The notes: a model not told the origin generated them from the sequence alone. 12,683 nucleotides of DNA from Chloroflexia bacterium (GCA_025924435.1 JAICIL010000106.1:1-12683), one strand, 5' to 3'; positions 1-7,095 are shown, counted from the stretch's first letter. Program-made: numbers and translations.

Positions 1-1710
1 GATGTTTCGCGCGATGTAATCCTGTTCGTTGGCGACCTTCTTTTGCTGCTGCTCGAACTGGCGCTGCTGCGTGAGACGGCGAAGGGCGCGTTGCTCGACG
101 AACGCCTGGTAGCTTCCGTCGTACGGCGTTGCGGAGTCTCCTTCGAAGTGCAGCACGTGGTCGACGACCGCCGCGAGAAACGCGCGGTCGTGGCTGATGA
201 GTAACACGGTCGTGCTCACGCTCGCGAGGTATTCTTCGAGCCACTTCGTCGTCTCGAGATCCAGGTGGTTCGTCGGTTCATCGAGCAGGAGGCAGTTCGC
301 GCCGCCGGTCATCAGGCGCGCCAGTTGCAGGCGGCTCTTCTCGCCGCCGCTGAGGTTCGCGATCGGCTCCGTCGCCTGCCGATAGGTGAAGAGGAAGCGA
401 CCCAGGATGCCCATCGCCGTCTCCGCCGTCATCGGCTTGACGGCGCGGATGCAGGCGAGTGGCGTCTCGGCGGGGTCGAGGACGTTGTGCTGCTGCGCGT
501 AGTGGCCGAGCCGGATCGAGGGGCCGATCCAGACTACACCCTCCGTCGGCGCGTCTAATCCGAGCAGCATTTGAGCGAGGACGGACTTGCCCGCGCCATT
601 CCGCCCGACGACCCCGGCGCGCTCGCCCCGCCAGAGCGTGAAGTTGAGGTCCGCCAGCACGATCTCGTCACCGAAGGAGCGGGAGAGGTGGCGCGCCTCG
701 ATCACCTTCTGGCCGCCGCGCTCGCCGGAGCGGAACCGGAGGCCCATCGTGCGCCGTTCGAGGACGGGCCGCTCGACCTTCTCCATCCGGTCAATCTGCC
801 GCTGCTTGTTCATCGCCTGCTTCTTGTGCCGCTCGTCCAGCACGAGGTTCGCCCAGAGCGTGAAGCGCGCGATCGCCTCCTCCAGCCGCTTGATCTCCTT
901 CTGCTGCGAGACGTAATCCTGCTGCTGCTTGAGGAGCGCCAGTTCGCGCTGCGTCATGTAACTGGAGTAGTTCCCCTGATAGCGCGTCAGGCGGCCGTTG
1001 TCCAGCTCGGCGATTTGCGCGACGGTGTCGTCGAGCAGGTAGCGGTCGTGCGAGATGAGGATGAGCGTGCCGCCGTAGGAGCGGATCACCCCTTCGAGCA
1101 TCGTCTTGCCGGGCAGGTCGAGATGGTTATCCGGCTCGTCGAGCAGCAGGATGTCCGGCTTGGCGATCAGGCAGCGGGCGAGGCCGACCATCTTCCGCTG
1201 GCCTCCGCTCAAGAGCGCGACGGACTGCCCGTGCGACTCCGGCGGCAGGCCGAGGCGGACGAGCAGGTCGCGCGCGTCGTTGCGGAAGCGCGGCCCGCCC
1301 TCCGCCTCATACCGTTCGAGGATTGTCGCCTGCCGTTCGAGGGCGCGGCCCATCGCCTCCATGTCCGCCGCGCACGCCGGGTCGGCCAGCATGGCCTCGA
1401 CCGCGTCGAGTTCCGCTTCGAGCGCGAGCAGATCCGCCCGCCCGCCGATCACCTCGTCTATCGCGGGGGCGGTCGTTTGCTCCGCATACTCCTGCGGCAG
1501 GTAGGCGACGCGGATGCCGTTGCGGAGCGTGCATGCGCCCTCGGTCGGCGTCTCGACACCCGCGAGGATGCGCAGCAGGCTCGACTTTCCCGCCCCGTTC
1601 GGCCCGACGAGGCCGATCTTCTCGCCGTCGTTCAGGGTCACATCCAGCCCGGTGAAGATGCGCTGCGTCCCATACGTCAGCCCGATGCCGTCCAGCCGCG
1701 CGATCAGCAT
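1..1710 (-). CDS. ABC-F family ATPase (ribosome-associated), C-terminus beyond window edge
   Basis: Soluble duplicated ATP-binding cassette protein with no membrane segment. ABC-F proteins bind the ribosomal E site and act in translation or antibiotic protection. 570 codons are visible; the reading frame runs off position 1 at '..ARNI', near the usual end of this family, so perhaps 50-80 residues are missing. Cassette 1 has Walker A GPNGAGKS (residues 36-43), signature LSGGQ (167-171) and Walker B ending LLLDEPDNHLD (D191, E192). A charged, helical inter-cassette linker (P-site tRNA-interacting motif) spans about 247-315. Cassette 2 has Walker A GRNGAGKS (about 368-376), signature LSGGE (about 453) and LLLDEPTNHLD (about 473-483). 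The ATG at 1710 follows an SD (GGAAGGGGG) that sits in a hairpin. The oddity is Asp in place of Thr in the first DEPTNHLD. The subtype (Uup, EttA, or resistance type such as Vml/Lsa) cannot be decided from this. The structured leader upstream suggests regulated expression. Confidence 0.96.
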   Translation of the reverse strand, partial: MLIARLDGIGLTYGTQRIFTGLDVTLNDGEKIGLVGPNGAGKSSLLRILAGVETPTEGACTLRNGIRVAYLPQEYAEQTTAPAIDEVIGGRADLLALEAELDAVEAMLADPACAADMEAMGRALERQATILERYEAEGGPRFRNDARDLLVRLGLPPESHGQSVALLSGGQRKMVGLARCLIAKPDILLLDEPDNHLDLPGKTMLEGVIRSYGGTLILISHDRYLLDDTVAQIAELDNGRLTRYQGNYSSYMTQRELALLKQQQDYVSQQKEIKRLEEAIARFTLWANLVLDERHKKQAMNKQRQIDRMEKVERPVLERRTMGLRFRSGERGGQKVIEARHLSRSFGDEIVLADLNFTLWRGERAGVVGRNGAGKSVLAQMLLGLDAPTEGVVWIGPSIRLGHYAQQHNVLDPAETPLACIRAVKPMTAETAMGILGRFLFTYRQATEPIANLSGGEKSRLQLARLMTGGANCLLLDEPTNHLDLETTKWLEEYLASVSTTVLLISHDRAFLAAVVDHVLHFEGDSATPYDGSYQAFVEQRALRRLTQQRQFEQQQKKVANEQDYIARNI

Positions 1711-1895
1711 CCCGCACCCCCTTCCGGCCGGTGGGGAAGGGGAGATTGAACCGCCAAGACGCCAAGAACGCCAAGCCGAGAGAAGAAAGGGGAAGGAAGA
1801 AGTTCTTCTCTTATTCCATCTTCTCCGCGTTCTCTTGGCGTTCTTGGCGTCTTGGCGGTTCGATTAAAGTCCATAGATGAGCGTTCGATGGCCAT
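1704..1895 (-). CDS. Upstream ORF overlapping the ABC-F start (63 aa)
   Basis: The ATG at 1895 is preceded by a very good SD (GGAGGAG at 1911-1905, 9-nt spacing). It encodes MAIERSSMDFNR, then reads straight through palindromic element A, whose arms give a low-complexity Thr/Pro/Arg/Lys-rich stretch and later GVLGVLAV. It ends with TGA at 1706-1704, overlapping the ABC-F start codon (1710) by 7 nt. Such overlap fits translational coupling: a ribosome finishing here would melt the hairpin that hides the ABC-F SD. The peptide itself is probably not a functional protein. The first 11 codons may be an older leader peptide into which the palindrome was inserted. Confidence 0.35.
   Translation of the reverse strand: MAIERSSMDFNRTAKTPRTPRERGEDGIREELLPSPFFSRLGVLGVLAVQSPLPHRPEGGAGC
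1718..1742 (-). repeat. C/G-rich hairpin covering the ABC-F SD
   Basis: CCCCTTCC (1718-1725) and GGAAGGGG (1735-1742) form an 8-bp stem with a 9-nt loop. On the mRNA (minus strand) the 3' arm is the GGAAGGGG that serves as the SD for the ATG at 1710, so folding would hide it. The same C/T then G/A pattern recurs at 12495-12613, which marks it as one of the short dispersed GC-rich hairpins common in many high-GC genomes. Confidence 0.6.
1748..1861. repeat. Palindromic element A (114 bp, 28-bp perfect arms)
   Basis: Arms 1748-1775 and 1834-1861 are perfect 28-nt inverted repeats enclosing 58 nt. Each arm is GAAC followed by tandem units: CGCCAAGA, CGCCAAGAA, CGCCAAG. The enclosed DNA is purine-rich on the left and pyrimidine-rich on the right, with GAAGAA next to TTCTTC at its centre (about 1796-1809), so nearly the whole element can fold as one hairpin. 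It has no ORF of its own. It lies 38 nt upstream of the ABC-F start, between two minus-strand genes. It shares size and plan with elements B and C. Confidence 0.92.
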
Positions 1896-1942
1896 GATGG
1901 ATTGCTCCTCCGTGATGGCAGGAGCAGGCACACGCGCGAAGC

Positions 1943-1960
1943 CCGCGCCGCTCGGCGCGG
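1943..1960 (-). other. Second GC-rich hairpin in the ABC-F leader
   Basis: CCGCGCC (1943-1949) and GGCGCGG (1954-1960) form a 7-bp, all-GC stem with a GCTC loop. It lies between the two leader ORFs. No T-run follows on either strand. Confidence 0.45.
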
Positions 1961-1980
1961 TGGCGGTGTGCGTGGTTCCC

Positions 1981-2015
1981 GCCGCGTACCCGATGCACCG
2001 GATGGGTTACGCGGC
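1981..2015 (-). other. Strong hairpin in the ABC-F leader
   Basis: GCCGCGT (1981-1987) pairs with ACGCGGC (2009-2015), and ACCC (1988-1991) with GGGT (2004-2007). There is one bulged base at 2008 and a 12-nt loop. This 11-bp stem overlaps the stop codon of the preceding short ORF. No T-tract follows, so it is not a simple intrinsic terminator. Confidence 0.5.
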
Positions 2016-2084
2016 GAACCAGTCTGATCGGGCGCCCTTCCACGAGCGCCAGTGGCGTTCAGCAACAATTTGCGGCACGGTCAC
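2007..2084 (-). CDS. Possible leader peptide of the ABC-F gene (25 or 23 aa)
   Basis: Short ORF starting at GTG 2084 or, with better SD spacing (GGAGG at 2092-2088, 9 nt), at GTG 2078. It ends at TAA 2009-2007. The sequence reads (V)TVPQIVAERHW..., ending SDWFAA. It matches no family I know. What makes it notable is that its stop codon lies inside the 5' arm of a strong hairpin (2015-1981), so a ribosome finishing or stalling on this ORF would disrupt that hairpin. It could be chance: ORFs of this length are common in GC-rich DNA. Confidence 0.3.
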   Translation of the reverse strand: MTVPQIVAERHWRSWKGARSDWFAA

Positions 2085-2099
2085 TTTCCTCCGGTACGT

Positions 2100-2128
2100 A
2101 TCCTACACCGCGCCATGCCGCGCCGCAA
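2100..2128 (-). promoter_or_regulatory. Putative sigma70-type promoter of the ABC-F leader
   Basis: On the minus strand there is TTGCGG (2128-2123), a 17-nt spacer and TAGGAT (2105-2100). It begins 4 nt after the GH25-like stop codon. The predicted transcript start near 2093 puts the first SD (GGAGG, 2092-2088) almost at the 5' end, which is tight and is the main weakness of this call. Confidence 0.4.
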
Positions 2129-2131
2129 GGA

Positions 2132-2890
2132 TCAGCAGGTGTAATTGCCGTCGTAGCCGTCGTCGTCGTACTGCACGAGGTAGACGGAGCCGCCGGTGAA
2201 CGCCGCGTCGCAGAGCGATTTCGCGTCCTCCTTGCTCCCGCCGCCGACCCAGGCGGGCAGGCCGACCTGCCATCCGCCGGTGATCTCCTGCCACATCGCC
2301 GCCGTCGAGTAGATGCCGACGGCGAAACCATGCTCCACCAGCAGGTACTGCAACGCGCCCTTGATGACTGCCTGATTGCGCGACAGGTCGGTCTCCGACC
2401 ACGAGTTCAACGTCTCGATGTCCAGCCACCACATCCGCGTGGCGAAGGCCGGGGCCTGCTGCGCCGCGTAGGTGTAGGCGCTGGAGGCCGCGTTGTAGCC
2501 GTAGTTCAGCGCGTGGCACGGGTCATCGGGGCCGCACGTCCCGTAGGGGCCGGTGTCGCCGTAGAGGGCGGTCACGCCGATATCCTCGTTGAGATTCAGG
2601 TAGACGGACTCCGGCGAGAGGGTGTGGACGGCCCAGGCGTATTCGCTGGCGAAGCAGGGGTTATTGCGGAAGGCGTGGCCGTTGGTGACGCCGACCATCC
2701 CGAAGGTATAGGCGTTGAGCGTCGGGTAATCGAAGCCGCATTGCGGGAAGGAGATGTCGTAGCCGCTGGAGGTGCCCGTGTAGATGCCCTGCGCCGTGGC
2801 GCCCATCGCCGCGGTCGCGAGCAAACAGAGGGCGATCAAGGCCGCCGCTATTCGCTTGATGAGCCAAAGCCGCAGCGCCATGTTCCTCAT
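2132..2890 (-). CDS. Secreted GH25-like (lysozyme-type TIM-barrel) protein
   Basis: 252 residues with a clear signal peptide: basic start (MRNMALRLWLIKR), hydrophobic core at 14-30 and likely cleavage around ATA-Q (33-34). The mature part resembles glycoside hydrolase family 25, which cuts the peptidoglycan glycan backbone. GYDIS (43-47) matches the GxDxS strand-1 motif, WWLDIET (154-160) carries the Asp-x-Glu pair (D157, E159) typical of GH25, and GIYST (192-196) and LPAWVG (211-216) match later strands. Six cysteines (51, 79, 119, 125, 227, 252) suggest disulfides in an exported protein; the last residue is a Cys. There is no cell-wall-binding repeat. The start could instead be ATG 2881 (residue 4), which has better SD spacing (GGGGA). 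GH25-like is likely; activity and substrate are unproven. Confidence 0.75.
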   Translation of the reverse strand: MRNMALRLWLIKRIAAALIALCLLATAAMGATAQGIYTGTSSGYDISFPQCGFDYPTLNAYTFGMVGVTNGHAFRNNPCFASEYAWAVHTLSPESVYLNLNEDIGVTALYGDTGPYGTCGPDDPCHALNYGYNAASSAYTYAAQQAPAFATRMWWLDIETLNSWSETDLSRNQAVIKGALQYLLVEHGFAVGIYSTAAMWQEITGGWQVGLPAWVGGGSKEDAKSLCDAAFTGGSVYLVQYDDDGYDGNYTC

Positions 2891-2930
2891 TCCCCATTGC
2901 GCCGAGGCGCGCTCATTCGCATCGAAGATG

Positions 2931-2960
2931 AGTGTAGGGGATGGCCGGAGGGCGCGTCAA
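2931..2960 (-). promoter_or_regulatory. Putative sigma70-type promoter of the GH25-like gene
   Basis: On the minus strand TTGACG (2960-2955), an 18-nt spacer and TACACT (2936-2931). The predicted start near 2924 gives a leader of 35-45 nt. It lies in the 246-bp divergent region shared with sucC. I found no equally good promoter for sucC on the plus strand. Confidence 0.55.
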
Positions 2961-3136
2961 CGCGATGCGCCAATGGTATTCCGATGCGGTGCGTCGGTTC
3001 TGTCTGCGGTGACCGAACCGGTCGGCATCGCGATCGTCCCTCTCCCGCACTCCCCGATAGACGCCCGCCCGCCGCGCGTGCGAGAATGGCCGGGCGCCAA
3101 CGGCGGCGCCTCGCACCATCCGGAGGGGGGTTCGGC

Positions 3137-4279
3137 GTGAATATCCACGAATATCAGGCGGCGGACATCCTCGCCCGCTACGGCATCCCGCTCAACGCCG
3201 GGCAGGCGGCCACGACGCCCGATGAGGCGGCGGCGGCGGCGCAGGCGCTCGGCGGCACGGTCGCCATCAAGGCGCAGGTCCATTCGGGCGGGCGCGGCAA
3301 GGCGGGCGGCATCAAACTGGCGAAATCGCCGGACGAGGCGCGCGACGTGGCGGGCCGCATCCTCGGCATGGATATTCGCGGCCACACCGTCAACACCGTC
3401 CTCGTCGTCCCCGGCGTCGGCATCGCCGCCGAATACTACGTCGGCATCACGCTCGACCGTGCGAACCGCCGGATCATCGTGATGGCCTCCGCCGAGGGCG
3501 GCGTGGAGATCGAGGAGGTGGCGCGGACGAACCCGGAGGCGATCCTCCGCACGCCCGTTGACCCGGTGCGCGGGCTGCTCCACTACCGCGCGGTGGACCT
3601 CGCCTTCGCGCTCGGCATCGAACCCGCCGCCGTCGCGGGCTTCGTGGATGTCGTCACGAAAATGGCGCGCGCCTACCTCGACGAGGACGCCTCGCTCGTC
3701 GAGATCAATCCGCTGATCCGCACCGACGACGGCCGCTGGCTGGCGCTCGACTCCAAGATGGTGCTGGACGACAACGCCCTCTTTCGCCACCCGTCGCACG
3801 AGACGCTGCGCGACATGGCGGAGGAGAACGCGACCGAACTGACCGCGAAGGCGTCCGGCATCTCGTTCGTCAAACTGGACGGGAATGTCGGCTGCATCGT
3901 CAACGGCGCGGGGTTGGCGATGGCGACGATGGATGCCCTGCAAGTCGAGGGCGGCGAACCGGCCAATTTCCTCGATGTCGGCGGCGGCGCGAACGCGGCG
4001 CAGGTCGCGAAGGCGCTCAGCTTGATCCTCGCCGACCCGAATGTGAAGGCGATCTTCTTCAACATCTTCGGCGGCATCACGCGCGGCGATGAGGTGGCGA
4101 AGGGGCTGCTCGCGGGGCTGGAGCAGGTGCCGACGACACTGCCGATCATCGTCCGCCTCGCGGGCGTGAACGCGGAGGAAGGGCGGCGCATCCTCGCCAC
4201 GACGAACCTGCGGTCGGCGGAGACGATGGAGGAAGCGGCGCGGCTCGCGGTCGCGGCGGCGAAGGGGGAAGAGGCGTGA
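3137..4279 (+). CDS. sucC: Succinyl-CoA synthetase (ADP-forming) beta subunit
   Basis: 380 residues; E. coli SucC has 388. With SucD it interconverts succinyl-CoA and succinate with formation of a nucleoside triphosphate, in the TCA cycle (cytoplasm). Landmarks: N-terminal [10 protein letters not shown]-grasp residues [14 protein letters not shown] (45-58), [15 protein letters not shown], the C-terminal domain [11 protein letters not shown] (from 256), FLDVGGGAN (from 278) and [10 protein letters not shown]. Start GTG 3137 is fixed by a strong SD (GGAGGGGGG, 3122-3130) and by alignment to the family's N-terminus. A longer in-frame extension upstream is an artefact of GC-rich DNA. The stop overlaps the sucD start by 4 nt. 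Confidence 0.97.
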   Translation: MNIHEYQAADILARYGIPLNAGQAATTPDEAAAAAQALGGTVAIKAQVHSGGRGKAGGIKLAKSPDEARDVAGRILGMDIRGHTVNTVLVVPGVGIAAEYYVGITLDRANRRIIVMASAEGGVEIEEVARTNPEAILRTPVDPVRGLLHYRAVDLAFALGIEPAAVAGFVDVVTKMARAYLDEDASLVEINPLIRTDDGRWLALDSKMVLDDNALFRHPSHETLRDMAEENATELTAKASGISFVKLDGNVGCIVNGAGLAMATMDALQVEGGEPANFLDVGGGANAAQVAKALSLILADPNVKAIFFNIFGGITRGDEVAKGLLAGLEQVPTTLPIIVRLAGVNAEEGRRILATTNLRSAETMEEAARLAVAAAKGEEA

Positions 4280-5151
4280 GCATTCTCGTCAACAGCGATA
4301 CGCGCGTGCTCGTGCAGGGCATCACGGGGCAGCAAGGTTCCTTCCACACCGGCCAGATGGTCGAATACGGCACGAAGGTCGTCGCGGGCACGCGGCCCGG
4401 CGGCAGGGGGCGCGAGGTCCACGGCGTGCCGGTTTTCAACACCGTCGCGGAGGCGATGCGGGAGACGGGCGCGAACACGAGCATCATCTACGTCCCCGCC
4501 GGCGCCGCACCGGACGCGATCGAGGAGGCCGTCGCGGCGGGCCTGCCGCTCGTCGTCTGCATCACCGAGGGCGTCGCGGTCAACGACATGGTGCGCACGT
4601 ACGAGGTCGTCCGGCGCTCCGGCTCGCGGCTGATCGGCCCGAACTGCCCCGGCCTCATCACCCCCGGCGAGGCGAAAGTCGGCATCATGCCCGGCTTCAT
4701 CCACGCGCGGGGGAGGATCGGCCTCGTCTCGCGCTCCGGCACGCTCACGTACGAAGTCGCCAACGCGCTGACGCAGGCGGGCCTCGGCCAGAGCAGCGCC
4801 GTCGGCATCGGCGGCGACCCGGTGATCAGCACCTCGTTCGTGGATGTCCTGACGCTCTTCGAGGCGGACCCGGAGACGGATGCCGTCGTGATGATCGGCG
4901 AGATCGGCGGCACGGACGAGGAAGTGGCGGCCCGCTACGTCCAGGAGCACATGAAAAAACCCGTCGTCGGCTTCATCGCCGGGCAGTCCGCCCCTCCCGG
5001 CAAGCGGATGGGCCACGCGGGGGCGATCATCTCCGGCGGCGCGGGCACGGCGGCGGAGAAGATGGCCGCCCTCGAAGCGGCGGGCATCCGCGTCGCCCGC
5101 CGCCCCGGCGATGTCGCGGGCCTCGTTAAGCAGGCAATTGGCACGGCGTAG
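4276..5151 (+). CDS. sucD: Succinyl-CoA synthetase alpha subunit
   Basis: 291 residues, full length. CoA-binding Rossmann motif GITGQQG (15-21), GPNCPG (121-126), SRSGTLTYE (152-160), the GEIGG segment (208-212) and the active-site histidine in [10 protein letters not shown] (H247, which is phosphorylated in the reaction cycle). The GTG start overlaps the sucC stop (GTGA), a standard translationally coupled pair that keeps subunits at 1:1. The second gene relies on coupling rather than a strong SD of its own. Confidence 0.97.
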   Translation: MSILVNSDTRVLVQGITGQQGSFHTGQMVEYGTKVVAGTRPGGRGREVHGVPVFNTVAEAMRETGANTSIIYVPAGAAPDAIEEAVAAGLPLVVCITEGVAVNDMVRTYEVVRRSGSRLIGPNCPGLITPGEAKVGIMPGFIHARGRIGLVSRSGTLTYEVANALTQAGLGQSSAVGIGGDPVISTSFVDVLTLFEADPETDAVVMIGEIGGTDEEVAARYVQEHMKKPVVGFIAGQSAPPGKRMGHAGAIISGGAGTAAEKMAALEAAGIRVARRPGDVAGLVKQAIGTA

Positions 5152-5158
5152 GGCGACA

Positions 5159-5199
5159 AAACCGGAGCGCAGAAGACGCAGAGATCACAGAGGAAAAGA
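5159..5199 (+). repeat. Solo arm of the palindromic element family (element D)
   Basis: After AACCGGAG come 9-nt units CGCAGAAGA, CGCAGAGAT and CACAGAGGA. This is the same AACC start and C-R-C-x-R-A-G-R unit plan as the arms of elements A-C, but I see no complementary arm downstream. It lies 7 nt after sucD and before the SD of the DUF6883 gene, again between co-directional genes. It may be a decayed or half element. Confidence 0.6.
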
Positions 5200-5233
5200 C
5201 GCTTGATGCGGTGATACACTGAGGGAATGAGCG

Positions 5234-5584
5234 ATGTATCTGCCGGACGCGGAGCATGCAACAATCGCGCCCGAAAAAATTACAGCATATTTGCTCGTTC
5301 CTGAACATCGCGACAATAGGGGAAAGGCAGCATTCTTTTTTCGATACGGCTTCACGATGGATGCATGGGAAATGCTCGCGGTGGCACTCGTCACACATGG
5401 CGGAGCACATCCGATCACCGCTACTCGCCAGCGTCCAGATGGTATGCTCTACGGGGTGACGGGTGATATGGCGATGCCGGATGGTCGTGTGCGTCGCGTG
5501 CTGACGGCATGGTTCATCCCGAACGAAGGCGGCGCCCCGCGTTTTTGTGACCGCGTATCCGGCATAGGAGGGCAGCGACAATGA
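5234..5584 (+). CDS. DUF6883 family protein
   Basis: 116 residues, cytoplasmic, no signal peptide. The pattern [50 protein letters not shown], then [23 protein letters not shown] and a Pro-Arg-Phe ending fits the DUF6883 family (uncharacterised; as I recall also seen as a C-terminal domain of phage-head and toxin-like proteins). SD GAGGG (5221-5225) lies 8 nt before ATG 5234. The stop overlaps the next start (ATGA), so the pair is made together. The gene is visibly less GC-rich than sucCD, which suggests separate acquisition. Biochemical function is unknown. Confidence 0.75.
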   Translation: MYLPDAEHATIAPEKITAYLLVPEHRDNRGKAAFFFRYGFTMDAWEMLAVALVTHGGAHPITATRQRPDGMLYGVTGDMAMPDGRVRRVLTAWFIPNEGGAPRFCDRVSGIGGQRQ

Positions 5585-5880
5585 TCGAAGAACTGGATAC
5601 GGTCGAATTGCTCACACCGCTGCCGGAAGCGAATCTTGCGGCGGGGCGGCGCGGCGCGGTTGTCTTGGTGTACGGCAATCATGAAGCATACGAGGTTGAG
5701 TTCTACAATGCCGATTGGGAATGGACGCCAGATATGGATGTGCCCTATCCTGCTGTCCTGGCGACTGTCACATCAGACAATGTGCGGCTCGTGCATCGGC
5801 ATCACGCATCGGCGACCGCCGGAGCCATTGATCGTTTCTCCTCCCGCAATTCTGCTGATTCGCCGGTCAGCCACTCATAG
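5581..5880 (+). CDS. DUF4926 family protein
   Basis: 99 residues. ELDTVELLTPLPEANLAAGRRGAVVLVYGNHEAYEVEFYNADWEW..., then VLATVTSDNVRLV (residues 4-76) matches DUF4926: a small beta-rich fold with the 'G.VV.VY.....EVEF' core. ATG 5581 has SD GGAGGG (5567-5572) 8 nt upstream and overlaps the DUF6883 stop by 4 nt. DUF4926 is usually about 65-80 residues; here a Ser/Ala-rich tail of about 20 residues follows. My recollection is that DUF6883 and DUF4926 genes are frequent neighbours, which suggests a two-component unit such as toxin-antitoxin, but this is unproven. Confidence 0.75.
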   Translation: MIEELDTVELLTPLPEANLAAGRRGAVVLVYGNHEAYEVEFYNADWEWTPDMDVPYPAVLATVTSDNVRLVHRHHASATAGAIDRFSSRNSADSPVSHS

Positions 5881-5930
5881 CCGCTGCTCCCCGTATTGTT
5901 TTCATGATGAGAAAATGGAAAGAAGACCTC

Positions 5931-7055
5931 ATGACGGCACAGAAACCCCGCCTGCGTGATCTCGGTATTACGATCGGCACGCAGCCGACGGGCGTGTACA
6001 ACGCGATCACGGATGTGCCCGGCGTGCGTGTCGGGTATGCGACGGTCGTGCAGGGCGACGGGCCGCTGCGCGTCGGTGAGGGGCCGGCGCGGACGGGCGT
6101 GACGGCGATTCATCCGCACGAAGGCTCGGTCTTTCAGCAGATGATCCCCGCCTCCATCGCCGTCCTCAATGGCGCGGGCGAGATCACGGGCCGCTCGCAG
6201 GTGGACGAATACGGCCTGATCGAGACGCCCATCCTCATCACGAACACGCTCTCCGTCGGCGCGGTCCACAAGGGGTGCGTCGAGTGGCTGACGGTGCACG
6301 AGCCGTCGCTCGGCACGCGCGATTTCGTCATCCCCGTCGTCGCGGAAACGTTCGACGGCTTCCTCAACGATGTCGCCGGGCAGCATGTGGCGAGCGCGCA
6401 CGTCTTCGCCGCGCTCGACAACGCGGCGGGCGGCCCGGTGGCGGAGGGAAACGTCGGCGGCGGCACGGGGATGACGCTCTTCCGCTTCAAGGGCGGCACC
6501 GGCACCGCCTCGCGCGTCGTGCCGGTCGGCGGGCGGGAGTATACCGTCGGCGTGCTCGTGCAGGGCAACTTCGGCAGGCGCGAGGATTTGCTCGTGGATG
6601 GCGTGCCCGTCGGGCTGGAAATCACCGATCTCATGCCGGAGCAGGGCGCGACGCCGGACGAGAAGCGGGACGGCTCGATCATCGTCGCGATCGGCACCGA
6701 CGCGCCGCTGACCGACCGGCAGTTGGGCCGCCTCTGTCGCCGGGGGATGCTCGGCCTCGGTCGCGTCGGCTCGACGGCGACGCACAGTTCGGGCGACCTC
6801 CTCATCGCCTTCTCGAACGCGCCGGAGAACCGCGTGGACCGCTTCGAGACGGCGACGCTGCTGACGCAGACCTTCATCAACGACACACAACTCAACGACC
6901 TCTTCCAGGCGACCATCGAGGCGACCACCGAAGCGGTGCTCAATGCCCTCGTCGCGGCGGAGACGATGACGGGCCGGGACGGCAACACCGCCCACGCCCT
7001 CCCGCACGACCGTCTGCGCGCGATCATGCGAAAATACGGCCGCCTCCGGGCATGA
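5931..7055 (+). CDS. DmpA/P1-family self-processing aminopeptidase (peptidase family S58)
   Basis: 374 residues, almost exactly the length of Ochrobactrum DmpA (375). N-terminal nucleophile hydrolase that removes N-terminal D- or L- (or beta-) amino acids after cutting itself into two chains. Family marks: LRDLGI..G..PTG.YNAITDVPGVRVGYATV, EGNVGGGTGM, VQGNFG (with the conserved Asn), and DGSIIVAIGTDAPLT, where Gly248-Ser249 is the expected self-cleavage site and Ser249 the nucleophile (DmpA: Gly249-Ser250). ATG 5931 is preferred because it restores family length. Two in-frame ATGs at 5904 and 5907 would add 9 or 8 residues but lack an SD. No signal peptide, so cytoplasmic. It lies 50 nt after the DUF4926 gene. 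Substrate is unknown. Confidence 0.93.
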   Translation: MTAQKPRLRDLGITIGTQPTGVYNAITDVPGVRVGYATVVQGDGPLRVGEGPARTGVTAIHPHEGSVFQQMIPASIAVLNGAGEITGRSQVDEYGLIETPILITNTLSVGAVHKGCVEWLTVHEPSLGTRDFVIPVVAETFDGFLNDVAGQHVASAHVFAALDNAAGGPVAEGNVGGGTGMTLFRFKGGTGTASRVVPVGGREYTVGVLVQGNFGRREDLLVDGVPVGLEITDLMPEQGATPDEKRDGSIIVAIGTDAPLTDRQLGRLCRRGMLGLGRVGSTATHSSGDLLIAFSNAPENRVDRFETATLLTQTFINDTQLNDLFQATIEATTEAVLNALVAAETMTGRDGNTAHALPHDRLRAIMRKYGRLRA

Positions 7056-7058
7056 CGA

Positions 7059-7088
7059 GGCGCCGGGGATCGCGGACTGCCCGGCGCC
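7059..7088. terminator. Hairpin at a convergent gene junction, possible bidirectional terminator
   Basis: GGCGCCGGG (7059-7067) and CCCGGCGCC (7080-7088) form a perfect 9-bp GC stem with a 12-nt loop, 3 nt after the peptidase stop codon. No T-run follows on either strand, so it may end transcripts only with help from other factors or protect 3' ends. Its position between convergent genes supports the role. Confidence 0.45.
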
Positions 7089-7095
7089 GATGCTG

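Larger units (their letters stand above)
1711..2131 (-). promoter_or_regulatory. Structured leader of the ABC-F gene
   Basis: This 421-nt stretch between the GH25-like gene and the ABC-F gene has no conventional gene. Reading on the minus strand it holds in order: a promoter (2128-2100); a short ORF ending at 2007; an 11-bp hairpin (2015-1981) that contains that ORF's stop codon; a second GC-rich hairpin (1960-1943); a 63-codon ORF with a strong SD (1895-1704); palindromic element A (1861-1748); and a hairpin covering the ABC-F SD (1742-1718). This order resembles ribosome-mediated attenuation leaders of antibiotic-induced ABC-F genes, but no U-tract terminator is visible. A regulatory role is inferred from the layout. 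Confidence 0.45.

Noticed and set aside
571..1749. Long plus-strand reading frame of 392 codons
   Set aside because: It is antisense to the ABC-F gene, low in complexity (Arg/Leu/Glu/Asp-rich) and a by-product of high GC content.
1748..1861. Elements A-C as CRISPR repeats or intrinsic terminators
   Set aside because: There is only one inverted pair per site with no spaced direct repeats, and no T-tract. The arms are far longer than typical terminators.
1921..2060. T-box or known riboswitch in the ABC-F leader
   Set aside because: I looked for a T-box core (GGUGGNACCGCG) and cobalamin-box-like motifs; only loose resemblance (GGGAACCACGC), not enough to call.
2330..3136. N-terminal extension of sucC by 269 codons
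   Set aside because: It runs antisense to the GH25-like gene. The GTG at 3137 has a strong SD and matches the SucC N-terminus.
3673..5016. 447-codon minus-strand reading frame over sucCD
   Set aside because: Antisense shadow of sucC and sucD; no recognisable domain or SD.
5212..5220. TGATACACT as an extended -10 promoter for the DUF6883 gene
   Set aside because: The transcript would start at about 5227, after the SD at 5221-5225, so it could not serve ATG 5234 in the usual way.
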